A stretch of 61,809 nt of DNA from Amycolatopsis decaplanina DSM 44594 (GTDB taxonomy: Bacteria > Actinomycetota > Actinomycetes > Mycobacteriales > Pseudonocardiaceae). Of this stretch, positions 9,508-21,815 are shown piece by piece. The stretch covers positions 1-61,809 of the forward strand of contig NZ_AOHO01000054.1 in assembly GCF_000342005.1 (NCBI RefSeq), given 5' to 3'. The translations under genes were made by a program, and so were the position numbers. How positions within the stretch are numbered: position 1 is the stretch's first letter; every line of letters begins with the position of its first letter. The notes below the pieces were generated by a model. The model was not told the origin of the DNA. It searched no databases and saw only the letters and a list, made by a program, of their open reading frames with translations.

Positions 9508-10143
9508 GTGGACACGGAAACCCGACAGATCACCGTGGCGGTACACGCGCCCGATCCGATCACCACGGCCGGCCTGGCCAGCCAGCTGGGCACGCAGCAG
9601 GGGATCGACATCCGGGACTGGGAACAGCGCGCCGAGACCGACGTGCTGGTGTTCGCCGCCGAATGGCTGACCCCGGAGATCGTGCTCTGGCTGCGACGGC
9701 TCGCCGCCGAGGGCGGCAAGCCGGTGGTGCTCGTGGTGAGCCAGATCAGCGAGGCGGAACTCGTGCCCGCCATCGAATGCCGGGTGGTGGCGGTACTGCC
9801 GCGGTCGGCCACGACCGGCGAACGGCTGGCACACGCCGTCCGCGCGGCGGCCACCGGCGGCGGGGTGCTCCCGCCGAGCCTGCTCGGCGAACTGCTCAAG
9901 CACGTCGAACGGCTGCAACGCGAGGTGCTCGACCCGATGGGCGTCAACACCGCCGGGCTCACCACGCGGGAGATCGACGTGCTGCGGCTGATGGCCGAAG
10001 GGAAGGACACCGTCGAGATCGCCGGTGAGCTCAGCTACTCGGAACGCAGCGTGAAGCACATCATCCAGGGCATCACCGGACGGCTGAAGCTGAAGAACCG
10101 GCCGCACGCCGTCGCGTACGCGGTGCGGGCCGGGGTGATCTAG
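9508..10143 (+). CDS. LuxR-family regulator with degenerate receiver domain
   Basis: A 211-residue NarL/FixJ-like protein. The N-terminal half has the receiver fold pattern (VAVHAPDPITTAGLASQL) but lacks the phosphoacceptor Asp: the equivalent of DVVLMD reads DVLVFA. It is therefore unlikely to be switched by ordinary phosphorylation. The C-terminal HTH is intact (LTTREIDVLRLMAEGKDTVE, YSERSVKHIIQ). The GTG start at 9508 has GGAGGGG upstream. It converges on a paralogous regulator at 10171, with only 27 bp between the stop codons. Confidence 0.85.
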   Translation: MDTETRQITVAVHAPDPITTAGLASQLGTQQGIDIRDWEQRAETDVLVFAAEWLTPEIVLWLRRLAAEGGKPVVLVVSQISEAELVPAIECRVVAVLPRSATTGERLAHAVRAAATGGGVLPPSLLGELLKHVERLQREVLDPMGVNTAGLTTREIDVLRLMAEGKDTVEIAGELSYSERSVKHIIQGITGRLKLKNRPHAVAYAVRAGVI

Positions 10144-10170
10144 AGGTTTCTCCCGCGGACGCGTCACCGT

Positions 10171-10755
10171 TCAGATCAGCCCGGCCCGGATGGCCTCGGC
10201 CACCGCTTCCGCCCGGTTCCGCAGGGCCAGCCGCCGCTGCGCGTGATGCAGGATGTTCTTGACGGTGCGCTGGGAGTAGCCCATCGCCGCGCCGATCTCC
10301 GCGGTGTCCTTGCCCTCCGCGATCAGCCGCAGCACGCTGATCTCGCGTTCGTGGAACAGCGCCGGGCCCTCCACCAGGGCGTCGTATCCGGCGGCCAGCC
10401 GCCCGGCGGAGGTCGCGGCCGCCGATCGCGCGGCCGTGACCTCGGCGATCAGCCGTTCCGGCCGGGCCGCCCGGTGCGGCAGCAGACAGCGCACCCCGGC
10501 GTCCGCGGCCGAGCGGTGGCCGGACGGCGGGAGCGGCCCGGCGATCAGGACGCCGGGCACGGCGCCCAGTTCGGCCACCGCCCGCCGCAGTACGGGGAGT
10601 TCTCGTCCGGCCGGGTCCTCGGCGGCCACCAGCACGTCCGCGCCCCGGCCGGCGGCCACTTCGAGCGTCGCGGCCTGCGACAGGATGCCGATCAGTCCCG
10701 CCGTGGTCAGCGGGTCGGCCGCGTAGACGGCCACCCGGATGTCCGGCGTGTTCAC
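10171..10755 (-). CDS. LuxR-family regulator with degenerate receiver domain
   Basis: A 194-residue paralogue of the convergent gene at 9508. They share the ADPLTTAGL-type N-terminus, the EISVLRLIAEGKDTAEIG HTH region and an AEAIRAGLI C-terminus. The phosphoacceptor position is Ala (DVLVAA), so this is also a pseudo-receiver. The GTG start overlaps the stop codon of the upstream LAL ATPase gene by 4 bp (GTGA), indicating translational coupling. The coupled large ATPase may work with this DNA-binding protein. Confidence 0.85.
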   Translation of the reverse strand: MNTPDIRVAVYAADPLTTAGLIGILSQAATLEVAAGRGADVLVAAEDPAGRELPVLRRAVAELGAVPGVLIAGPLPPSGHRSAADAGVRCLLPHRAARPERLIAEVTAARSAAATSAGRLAAGYDALVEGPALFHEREISVLRLIAEGKDTAEIGAAMGYSQRTVKNILHHAQRRLALRNRAEAVAEAIRAGLI

Positions 10756-13280
10756 GAGGCGTATCGGCCGTTCAGCAGCGCCGTGGCCAGCTCGACCCGG
10801 GAGCGGTAACCGGTCCGGGTGAAGAGCAGGCTCAGCCGTCCGTCCACGCTTTTCCGGCTCGTCTGCAGGGTCTTCGCCAGCTGCTCGTTCGTCAGTCCTT
10901 CGCCCGCCAGCAGTGCCAGCAGGTCCTCGTTCTCGGCGGCCGTTTCCTCCTGATCGCCAGGGGGCACGATCCCGTTGTCCCGCATCAGGTTCCGCAGCCG
11001 CGCGCGGTAGAGCAGCGCGTCGAGCGAGCCGAGTGTCCCGTAGACCTCGGTCAGTATCTTGGGATCCGTCGCGTGGTGGCGCACCAGGCGTTCGGCCGCG
11101 AGGGCCAGTTCGAACGGCTGTTCGCGTTCGCGGGCCAGCCACAGGCATTCGCCGTCGGGCTCCTGGCCGAGGCAGGCCCGGACCAGATGACGATGCAGCA
11201 GCACCCGTCCGGTCGGCATCGCGGAAGCGAGTTCCTCCAGCGCGTCGAGTGCCTTCCGCGCCCCTGTCCGGTCGTTCTTCCGCAACGCGAGTTCCGCGAG
11301 ATCGGCCCAGGCGATGTCCGTGCCGACGGCGAGTCCGCACGTGGCCGCGTGCAGGCGTTTGGCGGCGCGGTCGGTTTCGCCGAGGGCCATGTCGACCCGG
11401 GCTTCCGCGATGTCGAGCAGATGCGCCAGCATCGGTGCGGTGGCGCGGGCGGCGGTCAGCAGTTCCCGTGCCGCGGTGAACCGTCCCTGTGACAGCAGGA
11501 CCGACACGGTCGACAGGTGCATCGCGGCCGAGCCGGTGTCGTAGCCGCGCCGCGAGCGGTCGGCCACGCTGCGGTGGGCGAAGTCGATCGCGCGAGCGGG
11601 TTGGCCGCGCATGACCGCGAGCATCGAACGTTCGCTGTCGCGCAGGCCGGTTTCGGGGAAGTCTTCGTCGGAGAGCAGCTTTTCCGCGCGTGCTCGTTCG
11701 CCCAGCACCAGCAAAGCGGTGACGTACGAGGTGATCTGGTCGTTCCGGTGCCGCCGCGCCGTCCTCAACGGCCATCGCTCGCGCTCGGTCAGGTTCGTGC
11801 CGAACCGTGCGGAACGACCGGCCCAGAGCTCGGCGAGACCGCCGAAAAGTTCGCCCAGCATCGCGGACACCGTCGACTCGGTGCGCCAGGAATCGTTCTC
11901 CGCCAGCAGTTCGGCCGCTTCCGCCCAGCGGTCCAGCAGGCTTAACGCGATCGCGCTCGAGGCCACCGACCAGTCCGGCGGGTTCGTGGCGATCCTCGCC
12001 AATTCGGCCGTGTTGCCGGAGTTGTGCAGCGCGCAGACGGCGATCGACTGGGTCTCCTGCGCGGCGTCGGCGGAAAGGCGGTCGGGGAATTCCTCCAGCA
12101 GCCGCCGGGTTCCCGCGAGACTTTGTTCGTGATCGCCGTTCAGATGACACCACATGGTGTGGAGAAGGGTCACCCTCGCCCGCTGCGGCCGGTCCTCGGT
12201 CAGTTCGACCGCGGCGCGCAGCCATCGCGCGCCGCGGGTGGTCTGGTCGTCCGGCAGGAAGGCCGCCTTGTCGAGCAGTTCGGCCAGCGCGCGCCGCGGG
12301 TCGATCAGTTTGCCCGCCTCGGCGATCCGATCGGGGAGATAGTACGGGGCGGAAGTGTGCGCGGTCCCGTTCCACAACGCGGTGACGGCGGCCGCGGAGA
12401 GGCGCCGGCGCTCGAAGGGGCCGAGTTCGGCGATCAGCGCATAGGCCACGACCGGTACGGTGAACCGCCAGCCCCGGCCGCGGTGCAGCACCCCGTCGGC
12501 TCGCAGGGTTTCCAGTATCGCCAGGGTTTCCGCGGGATCCTGCGCGAGCACCTCGCTGATCAGTGACGGCATCGCCGCACCGAGCGGATGCAGCACGGCG
12601 GCCGCCTTCGCGACGGCGAGCAGCTCGGGGTCCAGATGCACGGATCGCAGCGGCACCACGGTGCCGGGGACGAGGTACGCGCGCCGGTCGACGATCCGGA
12701 TCGCGTCCTGCGCGCGCAGCAGGTCCAGCGCCTGGCGCAACGCCGCGGGCACCCCCCGGCTGAGTTCGTGCAGCCGGTCCCGCAGCAGGGCGCTCGGGAC
12801 GGCGCCCAGCGCCTCGACGACCGGCCGCGTGATCTCCGCCGCCTTCAACGGCAGCAGCCGCACCGGATCCACCAGACCGTCGACCCGTAACCGCCGCACG
12901 ATGGCGAGTCTCCCGGCCGCGTCACGGACCGGCGTTCGCGTGGCGCAGATCAGCCGGGCGGACGTACCGTCCAAGCGTCGGATCAACGCCGCCAGGACCG
13001 CGAGGGAGTCGCTTCCCATCCACTGGGTGTCGTCGAGCATCAGCACATGCCTGTCGCCGACGGCAGGGGGAGGCCATGGATGACTCCCAGGTGCGAGGTC
13101 TCCGTCCTGTGTGAAGCGCACGGTCGAAACCTCTCGCCCTGACGCGGAAAGCCGCTCGGACAGCCGGGCGAGCAGCGTGGTCCGGCCGACACCCGCCGGT
13201 CCGGTCACCCAGACGCAGGGCGCGCCCGTGCCGGTGACACGCTCCAGGATCCGCTCGGCCACCTCGTCCACGGCTGCCAT
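10752..13280 (-). CDS. LAL-type ATPase regulator with C-terminal HTH
   Basis: An 842-residue large ATP-binding LuxR-like regulator. The N-terminal ATPase has a Walker A loop in which the invariant Lys is Arg (GPAGVGRTT, R33); Walker B is VLMLDDTQW. A long TPR-like helical region follows. The C-terminal HTH (LLALLAGEGLTNEQLAKTL, SRKSVDGRLSLLF) resembles LuxR but diverges from it. A TTA leucine codon (codon 446, 11943-11945) is notable in such GC-rich DNA and may make translation depend on the bldA tRNA. It is translationally coupled to the short LuxR gene downstream. Confidence 0.82.
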   Translation of the reverse strand: MAAVDEVAERILERVTGTGAPCVWVTGPAGVGRTTLLARLSERLSASGREVSTVRFTQDGDLAPGSHPWPPPAVGDRHVLMLDDTQWMGSDSLAVLAALIRRLDGTSARLICATRTPVRDAAGRLAIVRRLRVDGLVDPVRLLPLKAAEITRPVVEALGAVPSALLRDRLHELSRGVPAALRQALDLLRAQDAIRIVDRRAYLVPGTVVPLRSVHLDPELLAVAKAAAVLHPLGAAMPSLISEVLAQDPAETLAILETLRADGVLHRGRGWRFTVPVVAYALIAELGPFERRRLSAAAVTALWNGTAHTSAPYYLPDRIAEAGKLIDPRRALAELLDKAAFLPDDQTTRGARWLRAAVELTEDRPQRARVTLLHTMWCHLNGDHEQSLAGTRRLLEEFPDRLSADAAQETQSIAVCALHNSGNTAELARIATNPPDWSVASSAIALSLLDRWAEAAELLAENDSWRTESTVSAMLGELFGGLAELWAGRSARFGTNLTERERWPLRTARRHRNDQITSYVTALLVLGERARAEKLLSDEDFPETGLRDSERSMLAVMRGQPARAIDFAHRSVADRSRRGYDTGSAAMHLSTVSVLLSQGRFTAARELLTAARATAPMLAHLLDIAEARVDMALGETDRAAKRLHAATCGLAVGTDIAWADLAELALRKNDRTGARKALDALEELASAMPTGRVLLHRHLVRACLGQEPDGECLWLAREREQPFELALAAERLVRHHATDPKILTEVYGTLGSLDALLYRARLRNLMRDNGIVPPGDQEETAAENEDLLALLAGEGLTNEQLAKTLQTSRKSVDGRLSLLFTRTGYRSRVELATALLNGRYAS

Positions 13281-13358
13281 CCTGAGCCGGTAGGACGTTC
13301 GCGGCGTGCCGGCCGGCCGGGTCTGGCCCGTATGGACGCCGGGTCCGCCCGAAAGCCG

Positions 13359-13886
13359 TCAGGCGGCGAGCGGGCCGAAGACCAGGGTGCCCGGCGCCTC
13401 CGCGTCGTCACCCGCCCAGAATTCCAGCCACAGCGCGGCGAACTCGTCCCGGGACAGCATTCCGTCGCCGTCGGAGTCCAGCAGCGGGAAGGTGGCGTCG
13501 GTGTCGGTGGGGCGGCCGTTCCACACCTCGATCAACCGGCGGTACTCGGCCGCGGAGATCAGGCCGTCCCCGTTCTCGTCGATCGCTTCGAACATCGCGT
13601 CGGCGGTCGCGGTCACGGCCTCGGGCATGTCCGGGAGCTTGTCCACCACCAGCAGGACCTCGTCGAGGGTGACCTTGTCGTCTCGGTCGAGATCCGATGC
13701 CGCCAGCAGCGTCGTCCACCAGTTCAGCATGATGCCGGTCAGGCGCCGTTCGTCACCCGGGCCGCGCCGCCGCGCCCAGCGCTCGGCCAAGGCCTGGAAG
13801 TCCCGTTCATCGAGGAAACCGTCGCCGTCGACGTCCATCGCGGCGAAGACACCCGAGATCTTGCGCCGCTGCAAGTCGCTTGCCAT
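13359..13886 (-). CDS. EF-hand calcium-binding protein (calerythrin-like)
   Basis: A 175-residue cytoplasmic protein with four EF-hand loops: about 18-29 (DVDGDGFLDERD), 65-76 (DLDRDDKVTLDE), 103-114 (DENGDGLISAAE) and 137-148 (DSDGDGMLSRDE). Loop 2 has Asp instead of Gly at position 6, and loop 1 ends in Asp rather than Glu. This matches the actinobacterial calerythrin/CabC group of calcium buffers or sensors. The ATG at 13886 begins the family-like MASDLQRRKI; a GTG at 13922 is possible. It lies 86 bp downstream of the nar/HPP operon on the same strand. Confidence 0.88.
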   Translation of the reverse strand: MASDLQRRKISGVFAAMDVDGDGFLDERDFQALAERWARRRGPGDERRLTGIMLNWWTTLLAASDLDRDDKVTLDEVLLVVDKLPDMPEAVTATADAMFEAIDENGDGLISAAEYRRLIEVWNGRPTDTDATFPLLDSDGDGMLSRDEFAALWLEFWAGDDAEAPGTLVFGPLAA

Positions 13887-13972
13887 GCGTCCGAACGATA
13901 GGACCGGAAGCCGTAACGGCACATCGGCCGTTCAGGGCCACGGCGATCCACGATCGAGGGACGACGGTTCAC

Positions 13973-14509
13973 TCACGGCACCAGGTCGGTCACCTTGGCC
14001 GGCGCGGGCCCGGGTGAGCGCCACCAGGGATAGGGCACGCCGAACAGTTTGTTGACCAGCACGGCCAGCAGGGCGATGAGGATCACGCCCACCAGGATCG
14101 CGACGATCTGCGGAGCGGTGTGCAGGAGGCCGAGCGCGATGATCAAGGTGGTGGCCCCGGCGGGCGGATGGGAGATCTCCAGCGCGGCCATCGCGGCGCA
14201 GGTGAGCCCCAGCGCGATCGCGGCCGCCCCGACCCTGGCCCAGGAGGGATGCGTCAGGTCCGGGGCGGCGGAGAGCAGTCCGGTGGCGGCCAGGCCGGTG
14301 AGACCCGCCAGGACACCGGCCAGATGACCGAGCACCGTGTTGCGCGGGCTGGCACCGGGCACCTGCGGGCTCGCGAACACCAGGAACGCGGTGGGCCCGA
14401 GCGAGGGGAACAGCAGGGGCGCGCCGGAGAGCATCGCGCACAGGCCGATGAGCACGATGCACCCGAACGAGCTCAGCGCGACATAGGCGGTGCGGCGGAT
14501 CCGGGTCAT
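13973..14509 (-). CDS. HPP-family integral membrane protein
   Basis: A 178-residue protein with about four or five transmembrane helices. It carries the HPP family signatures FPSLGPTAFLVF and EISHPPAGATTLI. Its ATG overlaps the narI stop codon by 4 bp, so it is the fifth gene of the nitrate reductase operon. HPP proteins of plants and cyanobacteria have been reported as nitrite transporters. No narK is present here, so nitrite or nitrate movement across the membrane is a reasonable inference, not shown by the sequence. Confidence 0.88.
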   Translation of the reverse strand: MTRIRRTAYVALSSFGCIVLIGLCAMLSGAPLLFPSLGPTAFLVFASPQVPGASPRNTVLGHLAGVLAGLTGLAATGLLSAAPDLTHPSWARVGAAAIALGLTCAAMAALEISHPPAGATTLIIALGLLHTAPQIVAILVGVILIALLAVLVNKLFGVPYPWWRSPGPAPAKVTDLVP

Positions 14510-15231
14510 TCCCAGCCACGGCGCGGGTCGCGGGTGCCGACGCCGCCGGGAGCGCGGCGCCGGTAGACCACGTACGGGCGGAGGAGGTACCGCACCGGCG
14601 CGCTGAAAGCGTGCACCAGCCGGGAAAACGGCCACAGCGCGAACAACAGCATGCCCAGCGCGGTGTGCAGCCGGTAGTCCAGCGGCGCCGACGCCATCAG
14701 AGCCGGCTGGGGATCGAGGAGCAGGATGCCGCGGAACCAGGGCGAGACCGTCTCGCGGTAGTCGTAGCCGCCACGGAGGCCGTTGTCGACCAGTGTGTTC
14801 GCCAGTCCGGCGAGCATCACCAGCACGAGCACCACGTACATGTACCGGTCGCTGACCGACGTGGCACGGCGCACCCCGGGCACCCGCAACCGGCGCCAGA
14901 GCAGGAGACCAAGCCCGCCGATCGCGACCAGCCCGGCGACACTGCCCATCCCGAGCGAGATCAGGTGATAGCCGTGTTCGTCGAGCCCGGCGAACTCGGT
15001 GACGCCCTTCGGCACGAGCAGGCCGAGCACGTGACCGCCGATGACCATCAGCAGTCCGATGTGGAACACCGGACTGGCCACCCGCAGGATCCTGGACTCG
15101 TGGAGCTGGCTGGACCGGCTCGTCCAGCCGAACTTGTCGTGGCGGTATCGCCAGATCGTGCCGAACACCAGCAGCGCGATCGACGCGTAGGGCGCGGCGC
15201 CCCACAGCAGCAGGTCCGGTCCGGAACTCAT
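14506..15231 (-). CDS. narI: Respiratory nitrate reductase gamma subunit
   Basis: A 241-residue, five-helix membrane cytochrome b. It takes electrons from quinol and passes them through two hemes b to NarH. Recognisable segments include WRYRHDKFGW, the His-bearing FHIGLLMVIGGHVLGL and RLHTALGMLLFALWPFSRLV, and the C-terminal SAPVRYLLRPYVVYRRR. Both ends overlap neighbouring genes by 4 bp (narJ upstream, HPP downstream), as expected for a tightly coupled operon. Confidence 0.95.
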   Translation of the reverse strand: MSSGPDLLLWGAAPYASIALLVFGTIWRYRHDKFGWTSRSSQLHESRILRVASPVFHIGLLMVIGGHVLGLLVPKGVTEFAGLDEHGYHLISLGMGSVAGLVAIGGLGLLLWRRLRVPGVRRATSVSDRYMYVVLVLVMLAGLANTLVDNGLRGGYDYRETVSPWFRGILLLDPQPALMASAPLDYRLHTALGMLLFALWPFSRLVHAFSAPVRYLLRPYVVYRRRAPGGVGTRDPRRGWE

Positions 15232-15845
15232 CGGCCACCTCCGGCGCCGGTGGGGAACGGGTCGAGGCCGACCAGCTCGGCCGGGGGATCGGCGGGCGGC
15301 GGCGTGGGTACGGCGGGCAGGGTGGCCAGCACCGCGGCGACGGCGTCGCGATACGGCGTGTCCATAGTGGACAGATTGCGGTGCAGGAGAGCCAACGCGG
15401 GGTGGAAGCGGGTGAGCACCTGCCCGGCGGCGTCGGGGCCCGCAGCGGCGGCGAATTCCAGGATCACGGGGAGGAAGTCCGGCAGTTCGTTTTCGGCGGG
15501 TGCGAACCCGTGGGTGCGGTAGAACCGGCGCAGGGCGGCCAGCGTCTCGCCGCGGCGGCGGGTGTCGCCGTCGAGGAACCAGCTCAGGTGCAGTGTCCGG
15601 CGGGGTTTCCGGTCGAAGACCTCGATGTAGTGCGACGCCAGCTCGCCGGGGTCGCCTTGTCCGAGATAGGCCACCGTGCGGGAGAGTTCTTCGTGGCCGG
15701 GGCCGGTGGTCTCGTCGAGGCAGGCGCGCAGCAGACCGAGTTTGCCGAGGACGGCTTCGTCGGGATATTGCAGGCACCATCCGGCGATCTGACGCAGCGC
15801 CGCGTGATCTCGGGCCACGGCGACCCGGGGGCGGAGGAGTTTCAC
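15228..15845 (-). CDS. narJ: Nitrate reductase molybdenum cofactor assembly chaperone
   Basis: A 205-residue soluble chaperone of the NarJ/TorD type. It binds apo-NarG to allow molybdenum cofactor insertion and correct membrane docking. The early segment AGWCLQYPDEAVL and the central ASHYIEVFDRKPRRTLHLSW are family hallmarks. The GTG start at 15845 overlaps the narH stop codon (GTGA). The C-terminus is Pro-rich (PAVPTPPPADPPAEL), which is common in actinobacterial NarJ. Confidence 0.95.
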   Translation of the reverse strand: MKLLRPRVAVARDHAALRQIAGWCLQYPDEAVLGKLGLLRACLDETTGPGHEELSRTVAYLGQGDPGELASHYIEVFDRKPRRTLHLSWFLDGDTRRRGETLAALRRFYRTHGFAPAENELPDFLPVILEFAAAAGPDAAGQVLTRFHPALALLHRNLSTMDTPYRDAVAAVLATLPAVPTPPPADPPAELVGLDPFPTGAGGGR

Positions 15846-17406
15846 CGGCTCTGCCCCCGCAGCGTCGGGAACAGCGCGTCCGGCCGGGCGCCGTCGTCCC
15901 AGCTGACCAGGTCCACTGTGGACTCCCCGCCGCCCATCCCCGGACCGCCGTCGACGTCGAGGCTGCACCGGGTGGCGATGCCCTCCAGGTCGTGCGCCTG
16001 TCCGACCCCCGCGGTGGGGATGACGTAGCGTTCGTCGTATTTGGCCAGCGCGAGCAGGCGGTGCATGGCGAAGATCTGCTCCCCGGTGAGGCCGACGGAA
16101 GCGGGGATGTCCTCGTCGGTCTCCTTCCCGAGGTTCACCGCCCGCATGTAGGACCGCATCGCGGCCAGCCGCCGCAGGGAACGCCGGACCGGCGCGGTGT
16201 CCCCGGCGGTGAACAGTTCCGCCAGGTACTCGACCGGGATGCGCAGGGCGTCGATGGCGCCGAACAGGTTGTCGCGGTGCTCGCCGTCGTGGCCGCTGCC
16301 GCTGACCGCGTCGACCACCGGTGACAGCGGCGGGATGTACCAGACCATCGGCATCGTGCGGTACTCAGGATGCAGCGGCAGCGCCAGCCGGTAGTCGTGG
16401 ATCAGCTGGTACACCGGCGAACGCCGGGCCGCGGTGAGCCAGTCGTGCGGGACGCCCGCCGCCTCGGCGGCCCGGATCACGGCGGGGTCGTGCGGGTCGA
16501 GCAGCAGATCGAGTTGCGCCGGGTAGAGGTCGTGTTCGTCGGCGACGGACGCGGCGGCGGTGACCTTGTCGGCGTCGTAGAGCAGGACGCCGATGTAGCG
16601 CAGGCGCCCGACGCAGGTTTCCGCGCACACCGTCGGCTGCCCGGCTTCCACCCGGGGGTAGCAGAAGGTGCACTTCTCGGCCTTGCCGGTCTTATGGTTG
16701 AAGTACACCTTCTTGTACGGGCAGCCGGTGACGCACATCCGCCAGCCGCGGCACTGGTCCTGGTCGACCAGCACGATCCCGTCCTCCGCGCGTTTGTACA
16801 TCGCGCCGGACGGGCAACTGGCCACACAGGACGGATTGAGGCAGTGCTCGCAGATCCGCGGCAGGTAGAACATGAAGCTCTGCTCGAACTCGAACTTGAT
16901 CTTGATGCCGAGTTCTTCGCGCAGCTTCTCGGCGATCGGGTCCTTGACGCCGTGTTCGGTGGATCCGCCGAGGTCGTCGTCCCAGTTCGGTCCCCAGGTG
17001 GGCTGGGTGGGTTCGCCGGTGATGGCCGACCGGGGCGCCGCGGTGGGCACGTCGTCGCCCAGCGGCGCCTCGATCAGGGTGGCGTAGTCGTAGGTCCACG
17101 GCTCGTAGTAGTCGGAGATCTCCGGCAGTTCCGGGTTGGCGAACAGCTTCGTGAGCTTGGTCAGCCGCCCGCCCGCTCGCAGCCGCAGCCTGCCCTTCGC
17201 CGTCCGCTCCCAGCCGCCCTTCCAGCGTTCCTGATCCTCGTAGCGGCGCGGATATCCCTGTCCTGGACGGGTTTCCACGTTGTTGAACCAGGCGTACTCG
17301 GTGCCCGCCCGGTTGGTCCAGGCCTGTTTGCAGGTCACCGAACAGGTGTGGCAGCCGATGCACTTGTCCAGGTTCATCACCATGGCCAGCTGTGCCATGA
17401 CCCGCA

Positions 17407-17407
<1 letters not shown>
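15842..17407 (-). CDS. narH: Respiratory nitrate reductase beta subunit
   Basis: A 521-residue iron-sulfur electron-transfer subunit linking NarI hemes to NarG. Four cysteine groups are visible: CIGCHTCSVTC, CEHCLNPSCVASCP, CRGWRMCVTGCP and CTFCYPR followed by CAETC. The Trp in the third group marks the 3Fe-4S site, as in known NarH. The ATG at 17407 shares its A with the narG stop codon (TGATG), so translation is coupled. In-frame sequence extends upstream but lies inside narG. Confidence 0.96.
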
Positions 17408-21099
<3,692 letters not shown>

Positions 21100-21219
21100 G
21101 CTCGCGACCTCCCGACTAAAGTCGTGAATGAGGCAGACAGCGCGAACAGGACGTGCCGAGTCTGTCCGGGGAACAGTGCGATGCTAGCGGTAACGCGTGC
21201 GGGTTGTCTTTCCGCAAAG

Positions 21220-21240
21220 GTGATCATGTGGGTTGATCAC
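21220..21240. promoter_or_regulatory. Inverted repeat upstream of narG
   Basis: GTGATCA and TGATCAC form perfect 7-bp arms around a 7-bp spacer, about 120 bp upstream of the narG start. Each arm contains the self-palindrome TGATCA. The spacing does not match the FNR/Crp box TTGAT-N4-ATCAA, so the binding protein is unknown. Redox or nitrate control of narG is a plausible role. Confidence 0.4.
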
Positions 21241-21538
21241 TCGAAAAGACCAGTAAGTAAATGTATTGGTAATGGCGAGGTAATCGTCGCCAGAAATTCG
21301 ATTATTCCAACTGGTCGATCGATCGAAATATGCGCCGTTGCGAATTTCCGGAACGAGAGTTCGTGTCGCAAGCGGATTCGACGCCGGACAAACCGGAAAG
21401 CGCGGAACAAGTACCGCCGTACGCTGAGCAGGTCCGAAAGTATGTATAACGGCCTATGCGGTCGAACCAGGAAGTCCCGTACCCGCCGATCAGGCCGCTC
21501 CCCGATCCAAACGTGTCGGATGCCACGGCGGATACGCC

Positions 21539-21563
21539 GTTTCCGGCGGAGAGAGCCGGGTAT
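21539..21563 (+). promoter_or_regulatory. Sigma-B-like promoter of csbD
   Basis: GTTT at 21539-21542 and GGGTAT at 21558-21563 are separated by 15 bp. This matches the actinobacterial stress sigma factor consensus GTTT-N14-16-GGGTAT. The csbD start codon lies 31 bp downstream with a strong AGGGAGG ribosome site between. CsbD proteins are classic sigma-B targets, which supports the call. Confidence 0.7.
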
Positions 21564-21593
21564 CCGAAGGCATCGGCGACAAAGGGAGGCACG

Positions 21594-21770
21594 ATGAACG
21601 ACAAGGCCGAGAACAAGGTAGAAGAGCTCAAGGGCAAGGCCAAGGAAGCCGTCGGGAACGCCACGGACAACGAGCAGTGGCAAGCCGAAGGCAAGGCGGA
21701 GCAGGGGAAGGCCAACGTCAAGCAGGCCGGCGAGAAGATCAAGGACGCGGTGAAGGGCGTCCGGGATTGA
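21594..21770 (+). CDS. CsbD-family stress protein
   Basis: A 58-residue, highly charged helical protein with the CsbD pattern (NKVEELKGKAKEAVGNATD, then a repeat-like GKANVKQAGEKIKDAVKG). CsbD proteins accumulate under general stress; their biochemical role is not established. The ATG at 21594 has AAAGGGAGG upstream. A sigma-B-like promoter precedes it and a strong hairpin follows. It faces the end of a partner-switching operon that could control the same sigma factor. Confidence 0.92.
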   Translation: MNDKAENKVEELKGKAKEAVGNATDNEQWQAEGKAEQGKANVKQAGEKIKDAVKGVRD

Positions 21771-21783
21771 TCTGCTGGTCGAC

Positions 21784-21811
21784 GGGGGTCCGCCTGACGG
21801 GGCGGGCCCCC
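21784..21811. terminator. Bidirectional hairpin terminator
   Basis: GGGGGTCCGCC and GGCGGGCCCCC form an 11-bp stem with one G-T pair and a TGACGG loop, followed by TTCTTC. It lies between the convergent stop codons of csbD (21770) and the B12-binding protein gene (21816), so it can end transcription from both sides. Confidence 0.8.
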
Positions 21812-21815
21812 TTCT

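Larger units (their letters stand above)
21100..21593. other. Divergent regulatory region, narG / csbD
   Basis: This 494-bp gap contains the narG and csbD promoters. Its centre (about 21180-21470) is visibly lower in GC than the flanking genes. On the minus strand TAGCAT (plus 21181-21186) is a candidate narG -10. A symmetric element lies at 21220-21240 and a sigma-B-like promoter at 21539-21563. No gene is apparent. Confidence 0.55.
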
